A stretch of 64,000 nucleotides of DNA, taken from NCBI RefSeq assembly GCF_011064825.1, contig NZ_CP048751.1:682001-746000 (forward strand), read 5' to 3'. Shown here in pieces: positions 7,859 through 18,204 of the stretch; within the stretch, counting starts at the first letter, position 1, and each line of letters begins with the position of its first letter. This DNA is from Brevundimonas mediterranea. GTDB taxonomy: Bacteria > Pseudomonadota > Alphaproteobacteria > Caulobacterales > Caulobacteraceae. Made by a program: the position numbers and the translations under genes. Under the pieces are notes generated by a model that saw nothing but the letters and a program-made list of their open reading frames with translations, had not been told where the DNA came from and searched no databases.

Positions 7859-9652
7859 ATGAAGATCTCTTACCTGGCCGTCGCGGCCCTGCTCGCCGCG
7901 GGGTCGCCGGCGGCGGCCATGGCGCAAGCCTCGGCGACGCCGGCCCCCGCCGCCCTCGCCCCCAGTCCGGCTGACGCCGCCCTCGACGCCCTGATCGTCG
8001 ATTACGAGGCCTATCTGAAGTCGATCGACCCCTTCGCCGCCAGCAGCGAGGGCGACGTCGAGGCCATGGGCCGGGTTCCCGACCTGTCGCGCAGCTTCGA
8101 ACTGGCCCAGCGCGCGCCGCTGGAGGCCTTCGTCGCCCGGCTCGGGGCCATCGACCCGGCAAGTCTTTCCCACGCCGGCGGCGTCAACCACGCCTTCCTG
8201 CTCTACACCCTGAACCGCAGCCTCGAGGGGCTTGATTACGACACCTCGCGCCTGGCCTTCGACAGCGAGGGCGGCCCTGGAACCTGGGCCCTCTATATCG
8301 GCGGAAGCACCCGCCTGAACTCCGTCGCCGAGGCCGAGGCCTATATCCGCCGCATCCGGGGCTTCGGACACATCTACGCCCAGACCACCGACAACGCCCG
8401 GCGTGGCCTGGCCACCGGCCTGGTCCAGGCCCGTTCCGTGACCGAGAGCGCCCTGGCCGGGGCGCGCAACGACGTGGCGATCACGCCCGACGCCGAGCCC
8501 CTGCTGAAACCCTTGTCCACCCTGCCCCCGACCGTGTCCCAGGCGGACAGGGATCGTCTGACGGCCCAGGCGGCGGCGGCCGTGGGACAGGCCATCGTCC
8601 CGGCTCGCCAGGCCTGGCTGAGCTTCCTCGAGACCGAATACCTGCCCAAGGCCCCGGTCGAACCGGGTCTGGGAAACCGCCCCGGCGGCAAGGCAATGTA
8701 CGCCTATCTGGTGCGGGGCCACACCACCACCGACCTGACGCCGGACCAGATCCACCAGATCGGCCTGTCCGAGGTCGCCCGCATCCGCGCCCGCATGGAT
8801 GTGGAGATGAAGGCGTCCGGCTGGACCGGCGACTTCGCCGGCTTCCTGAACTTCCTGCGCACCGATCCCCAGTTCTACGCCCCGACGCGCGAGGCCCTGA
8901 TCGAGAAGGCGTCGGAGATGGCCAAGCGCGCGGACGGCGGCCTGCCCGCCCTGTTCGCCACCCTGCCCCGCCTGCCCTACGACGTGCAGCCGGTCCCGCC
9001 GCAGATCGAGGACAACTACACCACCGGCCGCTACAACGGCGGTTCGATGCAGAACGGCGTCGCCGGCCATTATGTGGTCAATACGTCGAAGCTGAACCAG
9101 CGCCCCCTGTACGAACTGCCGGCCCTGACCCTGCACGAGGCGGTCCCCGGCCACCACATCCAGATCGCCCTGCAGCAGGAGGCCGAGGGCCAGCCCTATT
9201 TCCGTCGTCAGGCCAATGTCAGCGCCTTCACCGAGGGCTGGGGCCTGTACGCCGAATATCTGGGCGAGGAGATGGGCTTCTACCGCACGCCCTATGAACG
9301 GTTCGGCCGCCTGTCCTATGAGATGTGGCGCGCCTGTCGCCTGGTGGCCGACACCGGCCTGCACTGGATGGGCTGGACCGAGGAACAGGCCCGCGCCTGT
9401 TTCCGCGACAACTCGGCCCTGGCGCCCCACAATATCGAGACCGAGCTTCAGCGCTACATCGGCTGGCCGGGCCAGGCCACGGCCTACAAGATCGGCGAGA
9501 TCCGCCTGCGCGAGATCCGCGCCCGCGCCGAGCGCGAACTGGGGTCGAAGTTCAACATCCGCACCTTCCACGACGCCCTGCTGACCGAAGGGCCGCTGCC
9601 GCTGGCCCTGCTGGACCGGCGGATGGATGCCTGGATCGCGGAGGAGAAATAG
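7859..9652 (+). CDS. DUF885 family secreted metallopeptidase-like protein
   Basis: The 597-residue product has a signal peptide (MKISYLAVAALLAAGSPAAA) and one long DUF885 domain (about 45-590). A zinc-binding-like motif LHEAVPGHHIQ lies near residue 426, with downstream Glu residues in FTEGWGLYAEYLGEEMGFY. DUF885 proteins belong to the gluzincin-type metallopeptidase group and are predicted to be periplasmic carboxypeptidase-like enzymes; the substrate is unknown. The ATG at 7859 is chosen because GGAGGG lies four bases upstream. An in-frame upstream start at 7829 would disrupt the signal peptide. Confidence 0.9.
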   Translation: MKISYLAVAALLAAGSPAAAMAQASATPAPAALAPSPADAALDALIVDYEAYLKSIDPFAASSEGDVEAMGRVPDLSRSFELAQRAPLEAFVARLGAIDPASLSHAGGVNHAFLLYTLNRSLEGLDYDTSRLAFDSEGGPGTWALYIGGSTRLNSVAEAEAYIRRIRGFGHIYAQTTDNARRGLATGLVQARSVTESALAGARNDVAITPDAEPLLKPLSTLPPTVSQADRDRLTAQAAAAVGQAIVPARQAWLSFLETEYLPKAPVEPGLGNRPGGKAMYAYLVRGHTTTDLTPDQIHQIGLSEVARIRARMDVEMKASGWTGDFAGFLNFLRTDPQFYAPTREALIEKASEMAKRADGGLPALFATLPRLPYDVQPVPPQIEDNYTTGRYNGGSMQNGVAGHYVVNTSKLNQRPLYELPALTLHEAVPGHHIQIALQQEAEGQPYFRRQANVSAFTEGWGLYAEYLGEEMGFYRTPYERFGRLSYEMWRACRLVADTGLHWMGWTEEQARACFRDNSALAPHNIETELQRYIGWPGQATAYKIGEIRLREIRARAERELGSKFNIRTFHDALLTEGPLPLALLDRRMDAWIAEEK

Positions 9653-9655
9653 GAC

Positions 9656-9803
9656 CTTCCCCCGCTCGCGGGGGAAGTGTCAGGCCGTGGCGCGCAGCGA
9701 CACGCCTGACGATGGGGGAAGTCTTCTGTTCAAACGAGACTCCCTTCTCCGACCCTAGTCCGCTGCGCGGACGCCGGGCCACCTCTCCCGCAAGCGGGAG
9801 AGG
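9656..9803. repeat. REP-like intergenic element with two strong hairpins
   Basis: Between two convergent genes lie two perfect dyads: CTTCCCCCGC / GCGGGGGAAG (9656-9665, 9668-9677) and CCTCTCCCGC / GCGGGAGAGG (9782-9791, 9794-9803). About 100 bases between them contain smaller dyads (GTCCGCTGCGCGGAC). The style matches the elements near 44163, 45553 and 54209. It probably also acts as a two-way terminator for the genes on each side. Confidence 0.7.
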
Positions 9804-9806
9804 GTC

Positions 9807-10805
9807 TCAAGCCCACCCCGGAACCGGCAGGCCCTTCGATGTCAGGAATTCCGGATTGAACAGCTTCGACGCATAACGCGACCCCGGATCGCACAGGCAG
9901 GTGACGATGGTCTTGCCCGGCCCGATCTCGCGCGCCAGCCGCACGGCGCCGGCGATGTTCACCCCGGCCGATCCGCCCAGCGACAGGCCTTCGTACTTCA
10001 CCAGATCGAACAGGATCGGCAGGAACTCGGCGTCCTCGATCCGATAGGCGTGGTCGGGTTTGAAGCCTTCCAGATTGCCGGTGATCCGCGCCACCCCGAT
10101 CCCTTCGGTGATCGACGAGCCCTCGCCCGTCATCTCGCCCTTGGTGTACCAGTTGAACAGGGCCGCGCCGGCGGGGTCGGCCAGGGCGATGGTCACCTCG
10201 GGCTTCTTCTCGCGCAGATAGGCGGCGACGCCCGAGATGGTGCCGCCCGAGCCCACGGCCGAGACGAAGGCGTCGATCTTGCCGCCCGTCTGCTCCCAGA
10301 TCTCCGGCGCGGTCGTCGTATAATGGGCGTCGCGGTTGGCGGTGTTGTCGAACTGGTTGGCCCAGATCGCCCCGGCCTCTTCGCTCTCGTTCAGTTCAGA
10401 CGCCAGACGGCCCGAATAATGGACGAAATGATTGGGACTGGAGAAGGGGGCGGCGTCCACCTCGACCAGGCGCGCGCCCAGCGACCGGATGGCCGACTTC
10501 TTCTCTTCCGACTGGGTGCGCGGCATGACGATGACCACCGGATGACCCAGAGCCGCCCCGACCAGGGCCAGGCCGATGCCGGTGTTCCCCGCCGTGCCCT
10601 CGACGATGGTCCCGCCGGGCTTCAGCGCGCCGGACGCCCGCGCGCCCTGGACGATCGACAGGGCGGCGCGGTCCTTGATCGAGCCGCCGGGGTTCATGAA
10701 CTCGGCCTTGCCCAGGATTTCGCAGCCCGTCTCGTCGGACAGGCGGTTCAGGCGGACCAGCGGCGTATGGCCGATCAGGTCGATGACGGACGGTGTGACG
10801 GACAC
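9807..10805 (-). CDS. cysK: Cysteine synthase A (O-acetylserine sulfhydrylase)
   Basis: A PLP enzyme that makes cysteine from O-acetylserine and sulfide. The 332-residue product has the PLP-lysine motif GGSIKDRAAL (about residue 44), the substrate loop EGTAGNTGIGLALVG and the glycine-rich phosphate loop VGSGGTISGV. It reads from a GTG at 10805 and lies 36 bases after cysH, at the end of the leftward cys cluster. This places it directly downstream of the sulfide-forming enzymes. It ends beside the REP-like element. Confidence 0.95.
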   Translation of the reverse strand: MSVTPSVIDLIGHTPLVRLNRLSDETGCEILGKAEFMNPGGSIKDRAALSIVQGARASGALKPGGTIVEGTAGNTGIGLALVGAALGHPVVIVMPRTQSEEKKSAIRSLGARLVEVDAAPFSSPNHFVHYSGRLASELNESEEAGAIWANQFDNTANRDAHYTTTAPEIWEQTGGKIDAFVSAVGSGGTISGVAAYLREKKPEVTIALADPAGAALFNWYTKGEMTGEGSSITEGIGVARITGNLEGFKPDHAYRIEDAEFLPILFDLVKYEGLSLGGSAGVNIAGAVRLAREIGPGKTIVTCLCDPGSRYASKLFNPEFLTSKGLPVPGWA

Positions 10806-10841
10806 GTTTCAGCTTTCAGGCGAGGTCGAACGGGAGGGGGA

Positions 10842-11921
10842 TCAGGCGGCGACCTGACGCTTGCCTAGGTGGATGCCGCACTCGACCTTGTCCATCCCCG
10901 GCCAGCGTCCGGCGCGCGCCTCTTCGTCGTCCTGAACCGCGCGCGTGCACGGCCAGCAGCCGATGGAGCGATAGCCCTGCTCGACCAGCGGGTGGCGCGG
11001 CAGGTCGTGCGCCTCCAGCCAGGCCTCGACGTCCTCGGCGTCCCAGTCGGCCAGCGGATTGATCCGCAGCACCCCGTCCAGCACCTCGAACGGCTTCAGC
11101 GCCGCCCGCGTCGCGGCCTGGTAGCGTTTGCGCCCGGTGATGACGGCGTTGAACCCAACGGTGGCGTGGGCCAGCGGCCGCACCTTCCTCAGGTCGCAGC
11201 AGGCGTCGGCGTCGGTCCGCCAAAGGTCGTTGCGCGCGTCCAGGGTCGCCTTCTCGTTCGCATCCGGCGTCACCAGCCGGACGTCGGTCAGGCCCAGGGC
11301 CTTGGTCAGTTGGATGCGATAGGACAGGGTCTGGAGGAAATGCTGGCCCGTCTCCAGGAAGACCACCGGCACGTCCCGGTCCGTCTCGGCCACGATGTGC
11401 AGCAGGGCCGCCGATTCCGCCCCGAACGAGGATATGGCGCCGACGCGCAGGCCCAGGGCCGGATCCAGCGCCGCCTTCAGGATCTCCGACGCATCCTTGC
11501 CCGCCGTCTCGCGGTTCAGCCGGTCGGCCAGGGCTTGCAGATCAGGGTCGTTCGACGCCGCCCGCCGCCTCTGCCAGATGGTCGGCGCCGGATCGACCGC
11601 CGGCTGGTACGACCCGCTGAAGGCCTGATCCATCCGCGCCCAGGCCGCCGTGTCCACGCCCGGCGCCAGCTCCACCGCGTCAAAGCCCGATCGCCGCAGG
11701 TGCCGCGCCTGGTCCGGCAAGACCTTGCCCGCCGCGATCAGCCGCCCGGCATAGCCCCGCTCGCGCAACACCGCCGCCAGCGAAAAGCCGCGCCCGTCGC
11801 GAAAGGCGTCGAACTTCAGCACCAGGACGTCGGTCGCGGCGGCGGCCGTCTCGACCTCCTCCAGCGGCGTGGTGACCGACAGCCGCGGTCCGTTCTGAAC
11901 CCCTTCAAGCGTTTGCAGCAT
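10842..11921 (-). CDS. cysH: Phosphoadenylyl/adenylyl-sulfate reductase fused to a DUF934 domain
   Basis: Reduces activated sulfate (APS or PAPS) to sulfite with thioredoxin. The N-terminal part (to about residue 115) looks like DUF934, a small domain often encoded separately beside cysI. The C-terminal part is the reductase, with AISSFGAESA at the nucleotide loop. The cysteine pattern ACCDL, then GCWPC and ECGIH is that of the [4Fe-4S] APS-type enzyme. The ATG at 11921 is preferred, giving 359 residues and a 17-base overlap with cysI. In-frame ATGs at 11933 and 11966 would lengthen the overlap, so the start is uncertain. Confidence 0.9.
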   Translation of the reverse strand: MLQTLEGVQNGPRLSVTTPLEEVETAAAATDVLVLKFDAFRDGRGFSLAAVLRERGYAGRLIAAGKVLPDQARHLRRSGFDAVELAPGVDTAAWARMDQAFSGSYQPAVDPAPTIWQRRRAASNDPDLQALADRLNRETAGKDASEILKAALDPALGLRVGAISSFGAESAALLHIVAETDRDVPVVFLETGQHFLQTLSYRIQLTKALGLTDVRLVTPDANEKATLDARNDLWRTDADACCDLRKVRPLAHATVGFNAVITGRKRYQAATRAALKPFEVLDGVLRINPLADWDAEDVEAWLEAHDLPRHPLVEQGYRSIGCWPCTRAVQDDEEARAGRWPGMDKVECGIHLGKRQVAA

Positions 11922-13575
11922 CGAGCGTCTCATAGATGGCGTCGCGGAAGGGATCGGGTCCGACACGGCGCACCGTGTCGATGAACCGCTCGCCCTCGGC
12001 GCGGATTTGCAGATAGCGATCCAGGGTCCGCTGTATGGCGGGCGCGACCTCGTCCGCCGGCAGGCTCTTGCCGACGATGTCGCCCAGGGACGCCTGTTCG
12101 TCGGGCGAACCGCCGACGGTGATCTGGTAGTATTCCTCGCCCTTCCGGTCGACGCCCAGCACGCCGATGTGGCCGACGTGGTGGTGGCCGCAGGCGTTGA
12201 TGCACCCGCTCATATTGATCCGGACCGGCCCCAGCCGCTCCTGATAGTCCATGTCGGCCAGCCGCTTCGACAGGGCCTGGGCGACCGGAATCGACCGGGC
12301 GTTGGCCAGGCTGCAATAGTCCAGCCCCGGGCAGGCGATCACGTCGGTCGCCAGGTCGGCGTTGGCGGTCGCCAGTCCCGCCGCGTGCAGCGCCCGCCAC
12401 AGCCTCGGCACATCGTCCAGCTTCACATGCGGCAGGACCAGATTCTGCTCATAGGCGGCGCGCAGTTCGTCGAAACCGTATCGCTCGGCCAGATCCGCCA
12501 CCGCGTCCATCTGGTCCGCCGTGATGTCGCCCGGCACCCCGCCGACCGGTTTCAGCGACACCACCACCGAGGCGTAGCCCGCCTGGCGATGACGCCGCAC
12601 ATTGTTCCTTGCAAACCGGGCGAAGTCCGGATCGGCCAGCAGAGCGCGGTCGAACGGCGCGCTGGCCTTGGGCAGATCCTCGAACGGCGGCGGGGCGAAA
12701 TAGGCCTTGATCCGCTCGGCCTCGTCTTCCGGGATCCGCAGATCTTCGTGGCGCAGGGTGGCGTAATGCTTGTCCACCTCCTCGCGGAAGGCCTCCAGCC
12801 CCACCGAAGCGACCAGGATCTTGATCCGCGCCTTATGGATATTGTCGCGCCGCCCCAGCAGGTTCCAGGCTCGCAGGATGGCGGTCAGATAGGCCAGCAG
12901 ATCCGCCGCCGGCACGCTTGATGCGATCTCCTGCCCGATATGAGGCAGACGCCCCTGCCCCCCGCCGACGAAGACGCGGAAGGCGGTCCCTCCATCCTCG
13001 CCGCGCACGATCTGCAGCCCCACATCATGGGTGCGGATCGCCGCCCGATCCTTCTCGGCCCCGATCACCGCGATCTTGAACTTGCGCGGCAGGAAGCTGA
13101 ACTCCGGGTGGATCGTCGACCACTGGCGGATGATCTCGCACCAGGGGCGCGGATCCTCGATCTCGTCGTCGGCGGCGCCGGCGAAGACATCGGTCGTGGT
13201 GTTGCGGATGCAGTTGCCCGAGGTCTGGATGGCGTGCATCTCGACCTCGGCCAGGTCGCTCAGGATCGCCGGCAGGTCGGTCAAGGCCGGCCAGTTGTAC
13301 TGGATGTTCGTCCGCGTGGTGAAATGGCCGTAGCCCTTGTCATAGGTGCGGGCGATATGGGCCAGCTGGCGCATCTGCCGGCTGTTGAACGTCCCATAGG
13401 GAATGGCGACCCGCAGCATATAGGCGTGCAGTTGCAGATAGACCCCGTTCATCAGCCGCAGCGGCTTGAACTCGTCCTCGGTCAGGGCGCCCGACGCACG
13501 ACGCGCCACCTGGTCGGAAAACTCCTCGACCCGTTCACGCACCAGGGCGTGGTCGAACTCGTCATAACGATACAT
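11905..13575 (-). CDS. cysI: Sulfite reductase hemoprotein (nitrite/sulfite reductase family)
   Basis: Six-electron reduction of sulfite to sulfide using siroheme and a [4Fe-4S] cluster. The 556-residue product shows the duplicated ferredoxin-like halves. The cluster and siroheme ligands are at CPGLDYC and SGCINACGHHHVGH in the C-terminal half, and YGHFTTRTNIQYNW is the conserved N-terminal substrate-side motif. No flavoprotein CysJ partner is adjacent, so the electron donor is probably ferredoxin or another reductase. The start overlaps the end of the DUF2849 gene by one base. Confidence 0.93.
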   Translation of the reverse strand: MYRYDEFDHALVRERVEEFSDQVARRASGALTEDEFKPLRLMNGVYLQLHAYMLRVAIPYGTFNSRQMRQLAHIARTYDKGYGHFTTRTNIQYNWPALTDLPAILSDLAEVEMHAIQTSGNCIRNTTTDVFAGAADDEIEDPRPWCEIIRQWSTIHPEFSFLPRKFKIAVIGAEKDRAAIRTHDVGLQIVRGEDGGTAFRVFVGGGQGRLPHIGQEIASSVPAADLLAYLTAILRAWNLLGRRDNIHKARIKILVASVGLEAFREEVDKHYATLRHEDLRIPEDEAERIKAYFAPPPFEDLPKASAPFDRALLADPDFARFARNNVRRHRQAGYASVVVSLKPVGGVPGDITADQMDAVADLAERYGFDELRAAYEQNLVLPHVKLDDVPRLWRALHAAGLATANADLATDVIACPGLDYCSLANARSIPVAQALSKRLADMDYQERLGPVRINMSGCINACGHHHVGHIGVLGVDRKGEEYYQITVGGSPDEQASLGDIVGKSLPADEVAPAIQRTLDRYLQIRAEGERFIDTVRRVGPDPFRDAIYETLDAANA

Positions 13576-13850
13576 CAGGCGGACTCCCGCACCAGGCTGC
13601 TGCCCACGGTCGGCCCGGTCGCGCGGATCCGCTCCTTCAGCCGGTCCCGGCCCGAGGGCGTGCGGTCCTGCACCTCGACTAGATAGGGATTGACGAAGAT
13701 GTCCGGTCGCCCGGCGACCTCGGCCAACACGATCTCGGCCGTGGCGTCATCCAGGGTCGAGGCCTGGTCGAGGCCCTCCACCGGCTGATTGTCCACGCCC
13801 GCATAGATGACCCGGCCGTCCGACAGGCGGTTGGCGGTCACGATCTTCAC
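13575..13850 (-). CDS. DUF2849 domain protein
   Basis: A 91-residue protein covered by DUF2849 (MKIVTANRLSDGRVIYAG at the N-terminus). The family is commonly encoded between siroheme synthase and sulfite reductase in alphaproteobacteria, as here. It overlaps cysG upstream by four bases (ATGA style) and cysI downstream by one, so all three are translationally coupled. Function is unproven; a helper role for sulfite reductase is inferred from this fixed context. No catalytic motif is visible. Confidence 0.85.
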   Translation of the reverse strand: MKIVTANRLSDGRVIYAGVDNQPVEGLDQASTLDDATAEIVLAEVAGRPDIFVNPYLVEVQDRTPSGRDRLKERIRATGPTVGSSLVRESA

Positions 13851-15232
13851 GCCGCGACCTCCGCCCGCACGTCCAGCTGGGCCGCCGAGAACGCCGCCGT
13901 CTCGCCGACAAACAGCAGGGCCGGCCCGCTCAGGTCGGCGCCGCGCACCAGGGCGCCCAGCCCGTCCAGACGGCCGGTCAGAACCCGTTCGTCCGGCCGG
14001 CTGCCGTTCTCGACGATGGCCACCGGGGTCGAGCCCAGACGGCCCGCCGCCATCAGCTTGGCCGCCGTCTCCTCGGCCCGGTCCACCCCCATATAGATGG
14101 CCAGGGTATGACTGGGCCCAGCCAGTCGGGTCCAGTCGGCGTCGACGCCGCCAGGCTTGGCCTGGGCCGTCACGAAGGTCACGGCCTGGGCGTGGTCGCG
14201 GTGGGTCAGCGGAATCCCCGCCGAGGCCGCGCAGGCTAGGGCCGCCGTCACGCCCGGCACGACGAAGACCGGCACGCCCGCCGCCCGCATCGCCTCCAGC
14301 TCCTCGCCGCCGCGCCCGAAGACGAAGGGATCGCCGCCCTTCAGCCGCACGACCCGATGGCCCGCCTTGGCCTCCGCGATCATCAGGGCCTCGATCTGGT
14401 CCTGGGGCACCGAATGTTCGCCGCGCGCCTTGCCGACATACAGGCGTTTGGCGTCGCGCCGCGCCCGCTCCAGCACGGCGTCCGGCACCAGGCGGTCGTG
14501 AATAATGACGTCGGCGTCCTGCAGCACCCGAAGCGCCTTCAGGGTCAGCAGCTCCGGGTCGCCCGGCCCCGCCCCGACTATGTGGACCACGCCCTGTTCC
14601 GGCGCAGCCGAATTCAGCAGACGCAGCATCTCGCGCCGCGCCTCAGCCGTGCGGCCTGCCGCCGCCAGATCGGCCGCCGGTCCCCGGAAGGCCTTCTCCC
14701 AGAACCGACGCCTAGCCATGAAGTCGGGCACATTGGTCTTGACCGTGTCGCGCAACTCGCGCGCCAGCCGGGCCACATTGGCCAGACCCGCCGGCAGCAC
14801 GCCCTCGATCCGCGAGCGCACGTCGCGCGCCAGAATGGGCGCCGATCCGCCGGTGGCGACCCCGATCACCACCTCATCCCGGTCAATCAGGGCCGGGGTC
14901 TGGAAGTCGCTCAGATGGGGCTTGTCCACCACATTGACCTGGGCCCCCGCCCCCCGCGCCAGGGCGCCCAGCCGCGTCAGCTCATCCGCATCATCCAGCG
15001 CCATGAAGACCAGCCGCGCACCCGCCAGATCGTCGGCCTCCGGCGTCCGCAGCACCGGCTCCGGCGCCGTCAACGGCGTCTCCATCTTCGGCGGCGCGCC
15101 GTCGGGCGCGAACCACAGCAGCTCGGCCGGCGTGTTCAGAAACAGTCGCAGCTTGGCCAGGGCGGGCTCGCCGCCGCCTATGATCACGATCTTGGCGGCC
15201 TCAAGCGGAATGGAGGCGAGAAATACACGCAT
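13847..15232 (-). CDS. cysG: Siroheme synthase CysG (dehydrogenase/ferrochelatase plus methyltransferase)
   Basis: A bifunctional enzyme converting uroporphyrinogen III to siroheme, the cofactor of the CysI encoded two genes downstream. Residues 1 to about 205 form the precorrin-2 dehydrogenase/ferrochelatase domain (NAD-binding AKIVIIGGGEPALAKLRLF). Residues about 215-455 form the SAM uroporphyrinogen methyltransferase domain (VHIVGAGPGDPELLTLKAL and VRLKGGDPFVFGRGGEE). The ATG at 15232 gives 461 residues beginning MRVFLASIPL. An upstream in-frame start at 15382 would run into the divergent LysR gene. Confidence 0.93.
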   Translation of the reverse strand: MRVFLASIPLEAAKIVIIGGGEPALAKLRLFLNTPAELLWFAPDGAPPKMETPLTAPEPVLRTPEADDLAGARLVFMALDDADELTRLGALARGAGAQVNVVDKPHLSDFQTPALIDRDEVVIGVATGGSAPILARDVRSRIEGVLPAGLANVARLARELRDTVKTNVPDFMARRRFWEKAFRGPAADLAAAGRTAEARREMLRLLNSAAPEQGVVHIVGAGPGDPELLTLKALRVLQDADVIIHDRLVPDAVLERARRDAKRLYVGKARGEHSVPQDQIEALMIAEAKAGHRVVRLKGGDPFVFGRGGEELEAMRAAGVPVFVVPGVTAALACAASAGIPLTHRDHAQAVTFVTAQAKPGGVDADWTRLAGPSHTLAIYMGVDRAEETAAKLMAAGRLGSTPVAIVENGSRPDERVLTGRLDGLGALVRGADLSGPALLFVGETAAFSAAQLDVRAEVAA

Positions 15233-15356
15233 CGTCTTGCTTTCAGGGCCGTCATCAGGGGAAGAAGGGACGACGGCAGGATGCGAACCATCGGCTTCCC
15301 CGCCCAGACCCGCAAACCAGATTGCCTTTGTCGCGCTGATAGGATTTCTAACGGCG

Positions 15357-16286
15357 ATGGCCCGTTCCCTGCTCCCGCTCAACGCCCTCCGCGCCTTCGA
15401 GGCCGCCGCGCGTCACCTGAACTTCTCGCGCGCCGCCGACGAACTGTCGGTCACGCCGGGCGCCGTCAGCCAGCAGATCCGCCTGCTCGAGGACATCGTC
15501 GGCGGCCCCCTGTTCGTGCGCGAGGCGCGCGGGCTGCAGCTGACCGACCTGGGCCGATCCTCCGTCCCCCTGCTGCGCGAGGGATTCGAGCGGCTGATGG
15601 ACGCCTCGGCCCTGCTGCGCGAACCGCCGCGCCGCAAACAGGTGTCGATCAGCATCGCCCCCGGCTTCGCCTCCAAATGGCTGATGCCGCGGATGGACGA
15701 CTTCCACGCCGCCCATCCCGAGATCGAGCTGTGGATCTCCGCCGACATGGAGCCGGCCGACCTGACCGAGGGCAAGGTGGACCTGGCCGTCCGCTATGGT
15801 CCCGGCGACTATCCCGGCCTTACTGTGGACCGGTTGATGACCGAGACGGTCCTGCCCGTCTGCGCCCCGTCGCTGATGGACGGCGAACATGCGATCCGCA
15901 AACCCGCCGACCTGGTGCGCCACATTCTGCTGCACGACATGTCCAACGACGGCGACCCCAGCCGCCCCGACTGGGCCATGTGGCTGAAGGCGCGCGGCGT
16001 GCGCCACCCCGACCCGCGCCGCGGTTCGCGCTTCAACCAGTCCAGCCTGCTGATCGAGGCCGCCGTCTCCGGCCGCGGCGTCGCCCTGGCCAAACGCACC
16101 CTGGCCCAGGCGGACCTGGCCTCGGGCCGTCTAGTCGCCCCCTTCCCGGACGGCTCGGAAGCGGTCGGCTTCGCCTATTCCGTCGTCCAGCCCCGCGACC
16201 GCCCCCCCTCGCCCAGCGCCACCGCCTTCGTCGCCTGGCTGAAGCGGCAGGCGGTCGATCACGACAATACGATGGGTCAGCTTTAG
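15357..16286 (+). CDS. LysR-type transcriptional regulator (GcvA-like)
   Basis: The 309-residue product has an N-terminal winged helix-turn-helix (about residues 8-66: FSRAADELSVTPGAVSQQIR) and a C-terminal LysR substrate-binding domain (about 95-298). LysR regulators often control the divergent neighbour. Here cysG and the sulfur operon start 124 bases away, so control of siroheme or sulfite reduction is plausible but unproven. The N-terminal sequence LPLNALRAFEAAARHLNFSR is typical of the GcvA subgroup. Confidence 0.88.
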   Translation: MARSLLPLNALRAFEAAARHLNFSRAADELSVTPGAVSQQIRLLEDIVGGPLFVREARGLQLTDLGRSSVPLLREGFERLMDASALLREPPRRKQVSISIAPGFASKWLMPRMDDFHAAHPEIELWISADMEPADLTEGKVDLAVRYGPGDYPGLTVDRLMTETVLPVCAPSLMDGEHAIRKPADLVRHILLHDMSNDGDPSRPDWAMWLKARGVRHPDPRRGSRFNQSSLLIEAAVSGRGVALAKRTLAQADLASGRLVAPFPDGSEAVGFAYSVVQPRDRPPSPSATAFVAWLKRQAVDHDNTMGQL

Positions 16287-16336
16287 GTCGCCGCAAACCT
16301 TGACTCCGGCGGCGGCCGGACCGACACGACCGCCCC

Positions 16337-17638
<1,302 letters not shown>

Positions 17639-17649
17639 TCTTCAGTATT

Positions 17650-17668
17650 GAAAATCGCACCGATTTTC
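17650..17668. promoter_or_regulatory. Palindromic operator of the Phd/RelE-type operon
   Basis: A perfect inverted repeat GAAAATCG-CAC-CGATTTTC ends 13 bases before the antitoxin ATG. Its A/T-rich arms stand out from the surroundings. Phd/YefM antitoxins bind such palindromes to repress their own operon, so this is the likely autoregulatory operator and overlaps the probable promoter. Confidence 0.7.
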
Positions 17669-17681
17669 GTACTCTATCACT

Positions 17682-17927
17682 ATGCAACGGGTCGAAGCCT
17701 CTGTCGCGGTCAGCGTCTCTGACCTGAAGAAGAGCCCCAGCGCCGTCATGGACGACGCGGCGGGCCAGACCGTGGCCGTGCTGAACCACAATCGGGTCAT
17801 GGCCTATATGGTCCCCGCCGCCGCCTACGAGGCGATGGTCGAACGCCTGGACGATCTGGCGCTGATCGAGACCATCCGCCAGCGGCAGGACGAGACGCCG
17901 GTGCGCGTCTCGCTCGATGCCCTTTGA
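17682..17927 (+). CDS. Type II antitoxin, Phd/YefM family
   Basis: An 81-residue protein with the N-terminal Phd/YefM DNA-binding fold (VAVSVSDLKKSPSAVMDDAA; VAVLNHNRVMAYMVP) and a C-terminal toxin-neutralising helix. It overlaps the toxin gene by 11 bases, the usual antitoxin-first arrangement. It should dimerise, bind the palindrome just upstream and block the RelE-like toxin. Confidence 0.9.
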   Translation: MQRVEASVAVSVSDLKKSPSAVMDDAAGQTVAVLNHNRVMAYMVPAAAYEAMVERLDDLALIETIRQRQDETPVRVSLDAL

Positions 17928-18204
17928 TCTTCAGTTCCTCCCCTCCGCGCTGAAGGAGTGGGAGAAACTGGGCGCGCCGGTTCGGGCCCAGTTCAAGACG
18001 AAGCTGGCCGAGAGGCTGGAATATCCGCGTGTTCCGAAGGATGCGCTTCACGGGATGCGCGATCACTACAAGATCAAGCTGCGCGACGCCGGATATCGGC
18101 TGGTCTATCGGGTCGAGGACGCAATCGTCACGGTGACCGTCGTCGCGGTGGGCAGACGCGACCGCAGCCAGGTGTATCGGGACGCGGCGCGTCGGCACGA
18201 ATGA
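17917..18204 (+). CDS. Type II toxin, RelE/ParE family
   Basis: A 95-residue RelE-fold protein: LQFLPSALKEWEKLGAPVR at the N-terminus, then LHGMRDHYKIKLRDAGYRLVYRVED and VTVVAVGRRDRSQVYRDA. The conserved Lys, Arg and Tyr positions are those of RelE-type ribosome-dependent mRNA interferases. The stop overlaps the next ATG (ATGA), tying a DNA glycosylase gene to the toxin-antitoxin operon. Confidence 0.9.
   Translation: MPFDLQFLPSALKEWEKLGAPVRAQFKTKLAERLEYPRVPKDALHGMRDHYKIKLRDAGYRLVYRVEDAIVTVTVVAVGRRDRSQVYRDAARRHE

Noticed and set aside
7154..9571. An 805-codon open frame opposite the DUF885 gene
   Set aside because: Antisense shadow with low-complexity composition; the plus-strand gene has a signal peptide, ribosome site and metal motif.
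14357..16303. A 648-codon plus-strand frame crossing cysG and the LysR gene
   Set aside because: It spans two real genes in a third frame and shows only Arg/Pro-rich low-complexity sequence.
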